A stretch of DNA of 64,000 nucleotides from NCBI GenBank assembly GCA_021324635.1, contig JAJPIS010000019.1:50215-114214 (forward strand). The letters are read 5' to 3'. The notes beneath the pieces are model-generated. The model was not told the DNA's origin. It did not search any database and saw nothing but the letters and a program-made list of their open reading frames with translations. Both the position numbers and the translations under genes were made by a program. Below are positions 47,634 to 56,299 of the stretch, one piece after another. Numbering within the stretch: position 1 is the stretch's first letter; the number at the start of each line of letters is the position of its first letter. This DNA comes from Gemmatimonadota bacterium (GTDB taxonomy: Bacteria > Gemmatimonadota > Gemmatimonadetes > Gemmatimonadales > Gemmatimonadaceae).

Positions 47634-48477
47634 GCAGCTTCTCGAACGCCCGCTCCCGAATCTGACGGATGCGCTCGCGCGTGACGCCCAGAAGGGCCCC
47701 GATCTTCTCCAGGGTCATCGCTTCGGACCCTTCCTCGAGTCCGTAGTACAGGTACAGGATCTTCCGCTCCCGGGGCGTGAGGTACTTCCGGAAGACGCGG
47801 TCGATGAACTCCCGCATGAGCTTGAAGTCGGTGATCTCCTCCATCTCGGCGCCGTCGACACCCGCGAAGCGTTCGCCGAGCGTGCACGCCTCCCGATCGG
47901 ATCGATCGACCGGCGCGTCGAGGGAGATCTCGGTCGACGACATCTGCCGCGACGCCCGAACGGATTCCGGTGTCTCCTCGATGAGGCGCCCGATCTCCGT
48001 GTCCGTCGGGTCGCGCTTGAGCACCTGCGACAGCACGGTCTCGGCGCGGGCGAGCTTGATGAGCTGGGAGTTCTGGTTGAGCGGGATGCGAACCGATCGG
48101 GTCTGCTCGGCGAGGGCCTTGAGCACCGCCTGGCGCACCCACCAGACGGCGTAGGAGATGAACTTGACGCCCTGGTCCGGGTCGAACTTCCGGACTGCTT
48201 TGAGGAGCCCCTCGTTCCCGATGGCGACCAGCTCACTCAGGTCGAGCCCGTGACCCTGGTACTTCTTCACGTACGAGATCACGAACCGGAGATTGGCCGT
48301 GACCAGCCGCTCGGCAGCGCGTTCGTCACCGCGCTGGACCCGCCGGGCGAGGCGGCGCTCCTCTTCTGCGTCCTGTATCAGCGGGAGCTTCTGTATGTCT
48401 TGCAAGTACTGATCGAAAGCGGTCGAGGGCGAGCTGCGGAAGTACCCTTTGGACCTACTCTCGGTCACTTGCTGCAT
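47587..48477 (-). CDS. Sigma70-family RNA polymerase sigma factor (RpoD/RpoS-like, group 1/2, no region 1.1)
   Basis: DQYLQDIQKLPLI; NLRFVISYVKKYQGHGLDLSELVAIGNEGLLKAVRKFDPDQGVKFISYAVWWVRQAVL; GVTRERIRQIRERAFEKLR. Confidence 0.93.
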   Translation of the reverse strand: MQQVTESRSKGYFRSSPSTAFDQYLQDIQKLPLIQDAEEERRLARRVQRGDERAAERLVTANLRFVISYVKKYQGHGLDLSELVAIGNEGLLKAVRKFDPDQGVKFISYAVWWVRQAVLKALAEQTRSVRIPLNQNSQLIKLARAETVLSQVLKRDPTDTEIGRLIEETPESVRASRQMSSTEISLDAPVDRSDREACTLGERFAGVDGAEMEEITDFKLMREFIDRVFRKYLTPRERKILYLYYGLEEGSEAMTLEKIGALLGVTRERIRQIRERAFEKLRESPDGSALAGFWAA

Positions 48478-48622
48478 ACCCGCCCCTTCGGTCGAGAGTG
48501 TCGTATGTCCCGCGGACTCATCGCCCGCGAGGAGGCACCTGATGAGTGCACTGGCCGACCCCCACCCGCCGACGCATCAGCTGCCTGCACCGGGCGCCCG
48601 GCTACCCCGCAAACCGGCCGTC

Positions 48623-48651
48623 AGTGTAACAGCGCGAACAGATGAGGTCAA
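48623..48651 (-). promoter_or_regulatory. Candidate sigma70 promoter of sigma factor gene
   Basis: Minus strand TTGACC - 17 bp - TACACT. Confidence 0.5.
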
Positions 48652-48666
48652 CAGCCAAAACGCGTG

Positions 48667-48745
48667 CCAGTCACCTGCCCGTCACCGGCGACTCACCCAC
48701 GCGTCACATGGCGAGTCACCCGCGCGTCACAGGGCGAGTCACCGA
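48667..48745. repeat. ~23-bp degenerate tandem repeat (CGAGTCACCCGCGCGTCACAGGG-like), 3+ copies
   Basis: Direct reading. Confidence 0.75.
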
Positions 48746-48748
48746 CGG

Positions 48749-49816
48749 CTACGCGAGGGCGTCGTGCACGAAGGCGTCGGGGAGCGGGATGCTCCACCCG
48801 CGCTCCTCGCCCGCCATCGCACCGATCCGCACCGGCAGCGCGTACTCGACCGATCCGGCCCGGGCCTTCTTGTCGTGGTGCGTGCGGGCGACGAGGTCGC
48901 CGGCCGCGAGGGTCGGTGGGATGCCGATCGGGAGCCCGGCCCCGTCGAGGACGGCACACACCTCGGCCGTGATGCCGCACTCGGCCACCCCCGCCAGCTC
49001 GGCCAGCCGGCACTCGGTCGCCATGCCGACCGCCACCGCCTCGCCGTGCAGCAGCGTATAGCCGCTCGCGGCCTCGACGGCGTGGCCGATCGTGTGACCG
49101 AAGTTCAGGATCTTGCGCCGCCCGTGCTCGCGCTCGTCGGCGGCCACGACCCGCGACTTGATCGCGATGCTGCCGGCGATGAGCGCCGTCATGGCGTCGC
49201 TCGTCGGGCCCTGCCTCGCCAACAACGCCGGCAGGTCGGCGCTCGTGCGGGCGAAATACCCGGCGTCGGCGATCACCCCGTGCTTGATGGCTTCCGCCAG
49301 GCCCGAGCGGAGCTCGCGGATCGGCAGCGTCGCAAGCACCCCCGGGTCGACGATCACGCAGGCGGGGCGGTGGAAGGCGCCGACGAGATTCTTCCCCGTC
49401 GGGGTATCGACCCCCGTCTTCCCGCCGATCGCGGCGTCGATCATGGCCAGGAGCGTGGTCGGCACCTGCACGATCGGAACCCCGCGCATGAGGGTCGCCG
49501 CGACGAAGCCGGCGAGATCGCCCACGACCCCGCCGCCGAGCGCCACCACGGTCGTGTCCCGGCCATGGCCGCGCGAGAGCAGCTCGTCCGTCACCTGCGC
49601 CCATCGCTCGCGCGTCTTGCTCCCCTCGCCGGGCGGGATCGCCAGCACGTCGGGCCGCGCCGCGCCGAAGGACGCTGCCGCCCGCGCGCCATGGAGCGCG
49701 CCGACCGTCTCGTCGGTGATGATCACGTAGCGGTGGGCCGGCGCCGCCGCCCGGACCCGCTCGCCCAGCGTCGCGAGCGCGCCGCGCTCGATCACGACCT
49801 CGTCGTCGGTCGTCAC
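48749..49816 (-). CDS. aroB: 3-dehydroquinate synthase
   Basis: VVALGGGVVGDLAGFVAATLMRGVPIVQVPTTLLAMIDAAIGGKTGVD; KILNFGHTIGHAVE. Confidence 0.95.
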   Translation of the reverse strand: MTTDDEVVIERGALATLGERVRAAAPAHRYVIITDETVGALHGARAAASFGAARPDVLAIPPGEGSKTRERWAQVTDELLSRGHGRDTTVVALGGGVVGDLAGFVAATLMRGVPIVQVPTTLLAMIDAAIGGKTGVDTPTGKNLVGAFHRPACVIVDPGVLATLPIRELRSGLAEAIKHGVIADAGYFARTSADLPALLARQGPTSDAMTALIAGSIAIKSRVVAADEREHGRRKILNFGHTIGHAVEAASGYTLLHGEAVAVGMATECRLAELAGVAECGITAEVCAVLDGAGLPIGIPPTLAAGDLVARTHHDKKARAGSVEYALPVRIGAMAGEERGWSIPLPDAFVHDALA

Positions 49817-50358
49817 CAGGTGACCTCCCCCGCACCCGCGCGGTGGTTGGCGACGCGGGCGAGCACGAAGAGCAGGTCGGAGAGCCGATTGAGATAGATC
49901 CCGACCAGCGGGGGAAGCTCGACCGTGCGGGAGAGCGCGACGACGCGCCGCTCGGCGCGGCGGCAGACGGTACGCGCCACGTGCAGCGCCGCGGCCTTGG
50001 GGGTGCCGCCCGGCAGGATGAAGGCCCGAAGCGGCGTCAGCTCGGCCTCACCCGCATCGATCGCGTGCTCGAGCTCCGCGATGCGGTCCGCGTCGATGCG
50101 CGCCTTGACGAGATGCTCGTGCATCTTGTCGTGATCGGGCGTCGCGAGGAGCGCTCCGAGACTGAAGAGGTCGCGCTGGACCGGGACCAGCACCTCGTCG
50201 ATCCGCGGCATCACGTCGATCGCGCGCGCCAGGCCGAGCGCCGCGTTGAGCTCGTCGACCTCGCCGTACGCCTCGACGCGGGCGTCCTCCTTGCCGACCC
50301 GTCCCCCGCCGAACAGCCCCGTGGTCCCCGCGTCCCCCGTGCGCGTGTAGATCTTCAT
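49813..50358 (-). CDS. Cob(I)yrinic acid a,c-diamide adenosyltransferase (PduO type)
   Basis: MKIYTRTGDAGTTGLFGGGRVGKEDARVEAYGEVDELNAALG; RRAERRVVALS; YLNRLSDLLFVLAR. Confidence 0.92.
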   Translation of the reverse strand: MKIYTRTGDAGTTGLFGGGRVGKEDARVEAYGEVDELNAALGLARAIDVMPRIDEVLVPVQRDLFSLGALLATPDHDKMHEHLVKARIDADRIAELEHAIDAGEAELTPLRAFILPGGTPKAAALHVARTVCRRAERRVVALSRTVELPPLVGIYLNRLSDLLFVLARVANHRAGAGEVTW

Positions 50359-50380
50359 GCGCGGAAAGTACTCGGTCCGA

Positions 50381-50440
50381 CACCCGCGGCCACCCGCGGC
50401 CACTCGCGGCCACCCGCGGCCACCCGCGGCCACCCGCGGG
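50381..50440. repeat. 10-bp tandem repeat CACCCGCGGC x6
   Basis: Direct reading; one T variant. Confidence 0.95.
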
Positions 50441-50460
50441 CGCGGGCTCGCGCGGTGGGT

Positions 50461-50526
50461 GACCGGGTGTGACCGGGTGTGACCCGGTGTGACCGGGTGT
50501 GACCCGGTGTGACCGGGTGTGACCGG
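50461..50526. repeat. 10-bp tandem repeat GACCGGGTGT x6.5
   Basis: Direct reading; GACC(C/G)GGTGT variants. Confidence 0.95.
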
Positions 50527-50541
50527 CGGGTTACCGGCGGC

Positions 50542-51594
50542 TCACCAGGGCGGCCACCAGCGGCGACGCCCGTTCTCGGCGCCCACGGCCGACCGCTTCG
50601 CCGATCGCTTGAGGTTCGAGAACGACGTCTGCTCCGCCGGATGCCGGGTCAGCGGCTGGTACGTCGTCGGGAAGAGCTTCGCCAGGTGATCGTGCAGCAG
50701 GTCGGGGGTCGGCACGTGCGCCTGACCGGCGCACCACCGATCGAGATCGCGCCCCATGGCGGCCGCCGTCGGCCGGTGCGCCGGGTCCTTGCTCAGGGCG
50801 ACGGAGATGATCTGCTCGAGCTCGGGGTCGAGGCCCGGGATCTTGGCGCGGATGTTGGGCGTCGGGAGCACGGCCACTTCATCGATCGCGAGCTGGGTGA
50901 TGTCCTCGCGGAAGAGCGGCTCGAGCGCCAGCAGCTCGAAGAGCACGACGCCCATTGCGAACACGTCGCTGCGGGCATCGACATTGAGGCCGAGGATCTG
51001 CTCGGGGCTCATGTAGTGCTTCTTGCCCATGAGCATCTGGCGGCCGGCGGCGGGATCGATCGATGTCCGCGCCTTGGCAATGCCGAAATCGGCGAGCTTG
51101 ATGTGGCCGTCCCACGAGGCCATGATGTTGCCCGGCGACACGTCGCGGTGCACGATGTCGAGCCGTCGCTTGTCGGGGGCGACGAAGTTGTGCGCGAAGT
51201 CGAGCGCGCGGCAGACGCGGCTCGCGACGTAGGCCGCGAGGTGCACGGGGATGCGCTGACCGATCTCCCAGTGCCGGTCGATGACCGAGCGCAGGGTCGG
51301 TCCCTGGATGAACTCCATGGCGATGAAGTACTCGCCTGCGACCTCGCCGAGCTGGTAGATCTGCACGATGTTTCCGTGCATGAGGTTGGCCGAGAGCTTC
51401 GCCTCATCGATGAAGAGCTGAAGCCACTCCGTCTGCCGGGCGTACTGCGGGTGGATCACCTTGAGCGCGATGCGCTTGGCGAAGCCGGCCGGGCCGAGCT
51501 GCTCGGCTTCGTACACGGTGGCCATCCCGCCCACGGCGACCTTGCGCACGAGGCGAAAGTGGCCGGCGTACTCGATGAAGCGATCGTCGCTCAC
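50542..51594 (-). CDS. Ser/Thr protein kinase (soluble, PknB-like)
   Basis: VAVGGMATVYEAEQ; IALKVIHP; DIVHRDVSPGNIMASWDGHIKLADFGIAKA; YMSPEQI. Confidence 0.92.
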   Translation of the reverse strand: MSDDRFIEYAGHFRLVRKVAVGGMATVYEAEQLGPAGFAKRIALKVIHPQYARQTEWLQLFIDEAKLSANLMHGNIVQIYQLGEVAGEYFIAMEFIQGPTLRSVIDRHWEIGQRIPVHLAAYVASRVCRALDFAHNFVAPDKRRLDIVHRDVSPGNIMASWDGHIKLADFGIAKARTSIDPAAGRQMLMGKKHYMSPEQILGLNVDARSDVFAMGVVLFELLALEPLFREDITQLAIDEVAVLPTPNIRAKIPGLDPELEQIISVALSKDPAHRPTAAAMGRDLDRWCAGQAHVPTPDLLHDHLAKLFPTTYQPLTRHPAEQTSFSNLKRSAKRSAVGAENGRRRWWPPW

Positions 51595-51701
51595 CGGCGC
51601 CGCTCCCGCTGCTCCCGCTGCTTTCGCCGCTCCGTGGCGCGCGACGCGTCGCGATACCGCGCGCTCACCTTGCCGACCCCTGCCGGCGCGCCGATGTTAC
51701 G

Positions 51702-52796
51702 GTGATGACACACGACGTGGTCGACATCACGATCATCGGCGCTGGCCCGACCGGGCTCTTTGCGAAGTTCTACGCCGGGATGCGTGGCGCGACGGCCCGG
51801 ATCGTCGACGCCCTACCGCAAGCCGGTGGCCAGCTGACGGCGCTGTACCCCGAGAAGTTCATCTTCGATGTCGCCGGCTATCCGAAGGTGCTCGCCAAGG
51901 ATCTGGTTCGGCTCCTCGTCGCGCAGGCCGACCAGTTCGGCCAGCCGACCTTCCTCCACCAGCGGGTGCTCGGCCTCGAAGAAGACGGTGGGGTCTTCAC
52001 GCTGGTCACGGAGACCGACCGATTCCCGTCGCGCGCGGTCGTGATCGCGGCTGGGATCGGCGCCTTCTCGCCCCGCCGCCTGCCGCAACCCTGCGCGCAG
52101 CCGTGGTACGGCCGCGGCATCCACGAGGTCGTGACCGACCCCGACGCATTCCGCGGGAAGCGGGTCGTGATCATCGGCGGGGGCGACTCGGCGTTCGACT
52201 GGGCGCACCAGCTCGCCGATCGCGCCGCCTTCGTGACCCTCGTGCACCGGAGCGATCGCTTCCGCGCCCACGCCGCCACCGTGCGCGAGGTGCAGGCCGC
52301 CGCCGCCGCCGGGCGCGCCGAGATCCTGACCTTCCACGAGCTACACGACGTGCTCTCCCCGACCGGTGGCAACACCGCCGGCAACACCGCCGGCAACACC
52401 GGCGGCAACACCGCCGGCGCGAACGGCGGCGCGAACGACGGCCCGCTCCAGGCGATCGTCGTCCGCGACACCAAGCGCAAGACGACCCGCGAGGTCGCGG
52501 CCGACGCGGTCCTGCCGATGCTCGGCTTCGTGAGCGATCTCGGGCCTCTCGGCGAGTGGGGCGTGACGCTGGCGAACGACGAGATCGTGGTGTCGAGCAC
52601 GATGGAGACGGGCCGGCCCGGACTCTACGCGGCCGGCGACATCACCACCTACCCCGGGAAGCTCAAGCTCATCGCCACCGGCTTCGGCGAAGCGGCCACC
52701 GCCGTCAACCAGGCGGTCCACTGGATCTATCCGGAGAAGAAGGTCGCCCCGGGGCACAGCTCCAACATGGCGCTCTTCGGGCAAACGGATGATTGA
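51702..52796 (+). CDS. Thioredoxin-reductase-like ferredoxin-NADP reductase
   Basis: DITIIGAGPTGLFAKFYAGMRG; VVIIGGGDSAFDWAHQL; GLYAAGDITTYPGKLKLIATGFGEAATAVNQAV. Confidence 0.88.
   Translation: MMTHDVVDITIIGAGPTGLFAKFYAGMRGATARIVDALPQAGGQLTALYPEKFIFDVAGYPKVLAKDLVRLLVAQADQFGQPTFLHQRVLGLEEDGGVFTLVTETDRFPSRAVVIAAGIGAFSPRRLPQPCAQPWYGRGIHEVVTDPDAFRGKRVVIIGGGDSAFDWAHQLADRAAFVTLVHRSDRFRAHAATVREVQAAAAAGRAEILTFHELHDVLSPTGGNTAGNTAGNTGGNTAGANGGANDGPLQAIVVRDTKRKTTREVAADAVLPMLGFVSDLGPLGEWGVTLANDEIVVSSTMETGRPGLYAAGDITTYPGKLKLIATGFGEAATAVNQAVHWIYPEKKVAPGHSSNMALFGQTDD
52368..52439 (+). repeat. 12-bp in-frame tandem repeat GGCAACACCGCC x4 plus 2 diverged copies inside FNR gene
   Basis: Encodes GNTAGNTAGNTGGNTAGANGGAND. 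Confidence 0.9.
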
Positions 52797-52813
52797 GGCG
52801 GCCGCGCGCGCGC

Positions 52814-52835
52814 ATCGGCGCCCCGCGGCGCCGAT
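52814..52835. terminator. GC hairpin downstream of FNR gene
   Basis: ATCGGCGCC-CCGC-GGCGCCGAT; no U-tract. Confidence 0.45.
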
Positions 52836-53007
52836 CGGCGCCGGTCTGGCGCGCATCGGCGATCGTCGCGCGCCGCGGGCCGCGTCGTGATTCGGCGCGG
52901 TCGATCGTCCTACCCGTGCGGCGGCGCGCGCGGGCCCGGTTGACAGTGCCGGCCGGCGCGCGAGAACTTTCCCGGTCTCCCCCGAGACGCTGATTGCCAC
53001 GGACACG

Positions 53008-53928
53008 GTGAGTTACATCCTGTACGCCGATGACCACGAGGACATGCGGCTGATGGTGCGCGCGGTCCTCTCGTCGGCCGGGCACGAGGTGGGGCTCGTA
53101 CCCGACGGCCGCGCCGTATTGGCGGCCGTCCAGGAGCGGGAGCCGGATCTGCTGCTGCTCGATGTCATGATGCCCGGGATCAGCGGCCTCGACGCCTGCC
53201 GGACGGTCAAGGCCAATCCGTTCACGGCCCGGATCCCGATTCTCATGCTCACCGGGGAAGGGCACATCGAGAGCAAGGTCGAGGGGTTCGAAGCCGGCGC
53301 CGACGACTACCTGGCCAAGCCCTTCGATCCGCGCGAGCTCCAGGCGCGCGTCAACGCCCTGCTGCGCCTCGTGCGCCGCGAGGCCGACCGCAACCCCACG
53401 AGCGGGCTCCCGGGCGGGCGGGCGATCGAGGAAGAGATCATGCGGCGGGTCCGCGCCGAGCAGTCGTTCGCCGTCTGCTACCTCGATATCGACTACTTCA
53501 AGCCGTTCGCCGACACGTTCGGCTTCGCCGCCGCCGATGCCGTGATCCGTGGGACCGGGACCGCGGTGCTGGAAGCGGTGGCGGCGGTCGGCGACGCGGC
53601 GGATTTCGTCGGCCACGTCGGCGGCGATGATTTCCTGGTCGTGACGTCGCTCGATCGCGCGGCCGGCGTGGTGCGCGAGAGCGGCCGCCGGTTCCGGGAT
53701 GTGATCGGCGGCGTCGTCGGGTGCGACACGCTCGAGCGGGGCGCGTTCGACGGGATCGATCGCGACGGCCTGCCGCGGCCCTTCCCGATCGCCGCCATGT
53801 CGGCCGCGATCGTGCTCATGCGCCCGCACCAGTGGGTCTCGATCGGCCATCTCGGCGAGCTCGCCGCCGATGCCAAGCGGCGGGCCAAGCAACAGGGCGC
53901 GGGGACGGTCCTCGTCAACGCTGTCTGA
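53008..53928 (+). CDS. Response regulator with GGDEF-family output (GGDDF variant)
   Basis: GTG start; YILYADDHEDMRLMVRAVL...LLLDVMMPGISG; CYLDIDYFKPFADTFGF; HVGGDDFLVV; TTGACA upstream at 52940. Confidence 0.85.
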   Translation: MSYILYADDHEDMRLMVRAVLSSAGHEVGLVPDGRAVLAAVQEREPDLLLLDVMMPGISGLDACRTVKANPFTARIPILMLTGEGHIESKVEGFEAGADDYLAKPFDPRELQARVNALLRLVRREADRNPTSGLPGGRAIEEEIMRRVRAEQSFAVCYLDIDYFKPFADTFGFAAADAVIRGTGTAVLEAVAAVGDAADFVGHVGGDDFLVVTSLDRAAGVVRESGRRFRDVIGGVVGCDTLERGAFDGIDRDGLPRPFPIAAMSAAIVLMRPHQWVSIGHLGELAADAKRRAKQQGAGTVLVNAV

Positions 53929-56299
53929 GCGGCCTACGCTGCGTACTCCACTGCGGCGGAGCGGTCGCCGGGCGGCCCCCCCGCGAGCAGCGCGCCGGGT
54001 CACCCGGGTCACCCGGGTCGCCCGGTTCAGCCGGGTCACCGGGGTCGTGCCAGCGGTGGTCGCGATCCTGGCCGCGTCGCTCGCCGCGGCGCCGATCCGG
54101 GCGCAGGACCTCACCTGCGGCCCCGGCGACACCGAGGTCAGGCGCCTCGCCATCACCGGCAACCACGCCTTCGACGCCTCGACGCTCGCCCAACTGATCG
54201 TCACCACGCCGTCGAGCTGGATCCAGCGCGTCTTGGGGGTCTTCGGCACCCGGCGCTGCCTCGACCGCGCCGAGTTCCCGCGGGATCGCCTGCGACTCAT
54301 CCTGTTCTACCGCAACAGCGGCTACCCCGATGTGCAGGTCGATACGGCGCTCCGCCCCGTCCGACCGCACGTGGTGGACGCCGTCTTTCGGATCCGCGAG
54401 GGCCAGCCGATCCGGATCCGATCACTCGCGATCACCGGCCTGGACTCGCTCGCTGCAGGCGTCGAGCGCCGCATCACGCGCAACCTGCCGGTGCGCCGGG
54501 GCGGCCCGTTCGACAAGTACGCGATCGCCGCCGCGATCGATACCCTGACGCAGCGACTCCGCAACAACGGCTTTCCCTACGCGGACGTCCTGCCCCACGA
54601 CTCGAGCGATGTCCCGACCCGGTCGGCGACGGTCGCGTTCACCGTCGTGCCTGGTCCCGAGGCCCGCTTCGGCCGCGTGATCGCGACCGTCCAGCCCCGG
54701 CAGGCCGGCAAGGAGCCGTCGATCGCGCCCTCGGCGGTGACGGGGGTGATGGGGATCCGTGCCGGCCACCTGTACCGCCTGAGCGATCTCGTCGGCGCGC
54801 AGCGCGCGCTCATCCAGACCGATGCGTTCCAGCACATCCGGGTGGCGATCGATTCGGCGCCCGCCCCGGGCGGCCACGACTCGACGGTCGACGTGCACGC
54901 CGATGTGGTCGAGGGCTACTTGCACACGGCCCGCCTCGGGGCGGGGTGGGCGACGCTCGACTGCTTCCGCACCCGCGGCGAGTACGCGAACCGCGACTTC
55001 CTGGGCGGCCTCGATCTCCTCCGCCTGAGCGCGAGCGTCACCAAGGTGGGCATCGGATACCCGTTCGGCTTCGCGCCCGGTCTCTGCCCCCAGGCCCGCA
55101 ACGACATCTACAGCGACACGCTCAACTACAGCGCGTCGGCGGCGTTCCGGACCCCCGTCCTCTTCGGGTCGCACCTCGACCCGACGGCGACGATTTTCAG
55201 CCAGCGGCAGTCCGAGTACAACGCCTACGTCCGGTCGGTGCCCGTCGGCGGGTCGGTCACGCTGACCCGGCATCTGACCGCCTCCACGACGATCCAGCCC
55301 GAGTACCAGTTCGAGTACGGGCGCACGACGGCGCAGCCGGCGCTCTACTGCGCCGTGTTCAACCTGTGCCAGCCCCAGGACATCGTCCCGCTCCAGGCCC
55401 TGCTGCCGTTCGCGTATGGCGGCGTGATCATCGACCAGGACCGGCGCGACAACGTCGACGATCCCCACGCCGGCTCGCTCATCCAGACCGAGGGACGGGT
55501 CGGCTCGCAATACCTCGGCTCCTCCCCCCGGCTCCAGTTCGACTGGGCGTCGGTCGACGCCGCCGGCTACCTCGGGCTATCGAGCGGCGCCGTGCTCGCG
55601 GCGCGGCTCCGACTGGGTGCCGTCGTGGCGCAGGGCCGCGAGGGAGGCGGCTTCATCCCGCCGCAGGAGCGGCTCTACGCCGGCGGCCCCACGACGGTGC
55701 GCGGCTTCGTGCAGAACCAGCTCGGGCCCGTGGTCTACATCCCCAACACGCCGCTCACGACCCCGCCGGAGACGACGCTCGCGAACGGCGACACGGTGTA
55801 CCGGCTGACGCCGAGCGGCCGGGGGCAGCGCGTGGTCCCGGAGGGCGGCAACTGGTCGGTCGTCGCCAACCTCGAGTACCGGTCGCCGCGCTTCTTTCGC
55901 AGCCTCCTCCAGTGGGCCGCGTTCGGCGACGCGGGGCAGGTCTGGAACGGGAGCGTCTCCCGGATCCACGGCCTGTTCTGGACGCCGGGGCTCGGAATCC
56001 GGGCCTTCACCCCCGTCGGCCCACTTCGCGTCGATATCGGCTACAATCCCTATCTACTCCCCGTCGGGGCGGCCTACTTCAACGCCGCGGCGATCGCCGC
56101 TAACGCCGTACCCCTCTACTGCGTCAGTCCTGGGAACACCATCCCCGTGACCACGCATGCGGTGACGCTCGGGGGCAAGGTCTACCAGATCCCGGAGCAG
56201 CAGCCGGGGGCGGCCTGTCCGGCGACGTACCGGCCCCTCCAGTCGCAAGGCTTCTTCCATCAGTTGACATTTAACATCTCGATTGGACAGGCCTTCTGA
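53870..56299 (+). CDS. tamA: TamA/BamA-type Omp85 outer-membrane protein (start uncertain)
   Basis: Signal-like VPAVVAILAASLAAAPIRAQ; POTRA-like segments; C-terminal beta-barrel RLYAGGPTTVRGFVQNQLG, GLGIRAFTPVGPLRVDIGYNP; adjacent tamB. Confidence 0.82.
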   Translation: MPSGGPSNRARGRSSSTLSERPTLRTPLRRSGRRAAPPRAARRVTRVTRVARFSRVTGVVPAVVAILAASLAAAPIRAQDLTCGPGDTEVRRLAITGNHAFDASTLAQLIVTTPSSWIQRVLGVFGTRRCLDRAEFPRDRLRLILFYRNSGYPDVQVDTALRPVRPHVVDAVFRIREGQPIRIRSLAITGLDSLAAGVERRITRNLPVRRGGPFDKYAIAAAIDTLTQRLRNNGFPYADVLPHDSSDVPTRSATVAFTVVPGPEARFGRVIATVQPRQAGKEPSIAPSAVTGVMGIRAGHLYRLSDLVGAQRALIQTDAFQHIRVAIDSAPAPGGHDSTVDVHADVVEGYLHTARLGAGWATLDCFRTRGEYANRDFLGGLDLLRLSASVTKVGIGYPFGFAPGLCPQARNDIYSDTLNYSASAAFRTPVLFGSHLDPTATIFSQRQSEYNAYVRSVPVGGSVTLTRHLTASTTIQPEYQFEYGRTTAQPALYCAVFNLCQPQDIVPLQALLPFAYGGVIIDQDRRDNVDDPHAGSLIQTEGRVGSQYLGSSPRLQFDWASVDAAGYLGLSSGAVLAARLRLGAVVAQGREGGGFIPPQERLYAGGPTTVRGFVQNQLGPVVYIPNTPLTTPPETTLANGDTVYRLTPSGRGQRVVPEGGNWSVVANLEYRSPRFFRSLLQWAAFGDAGQVWNGSVSRIHGLFWTPGLGIRAFTPVGPLRVDIGYNPYLLPVGAAYFNAAAIAANAVPLYCVSPGNTIPVTTHAVTLGGKVYQIPEQQPGAACPATYRPLQSQGFFHQLTFNISIGQAF
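53996..54049. repeat. 9-bp tandem repeat CGGGTCACC x5-6
   Basis: Direct reading, around the possible tamA start. Confidence 0.85.

Noticed and set aside
50381-50526. CRISPR or origin iterons
   Set aside because: Decamer units have no spacers, and no replication initiator or DnaA-box context was seen.
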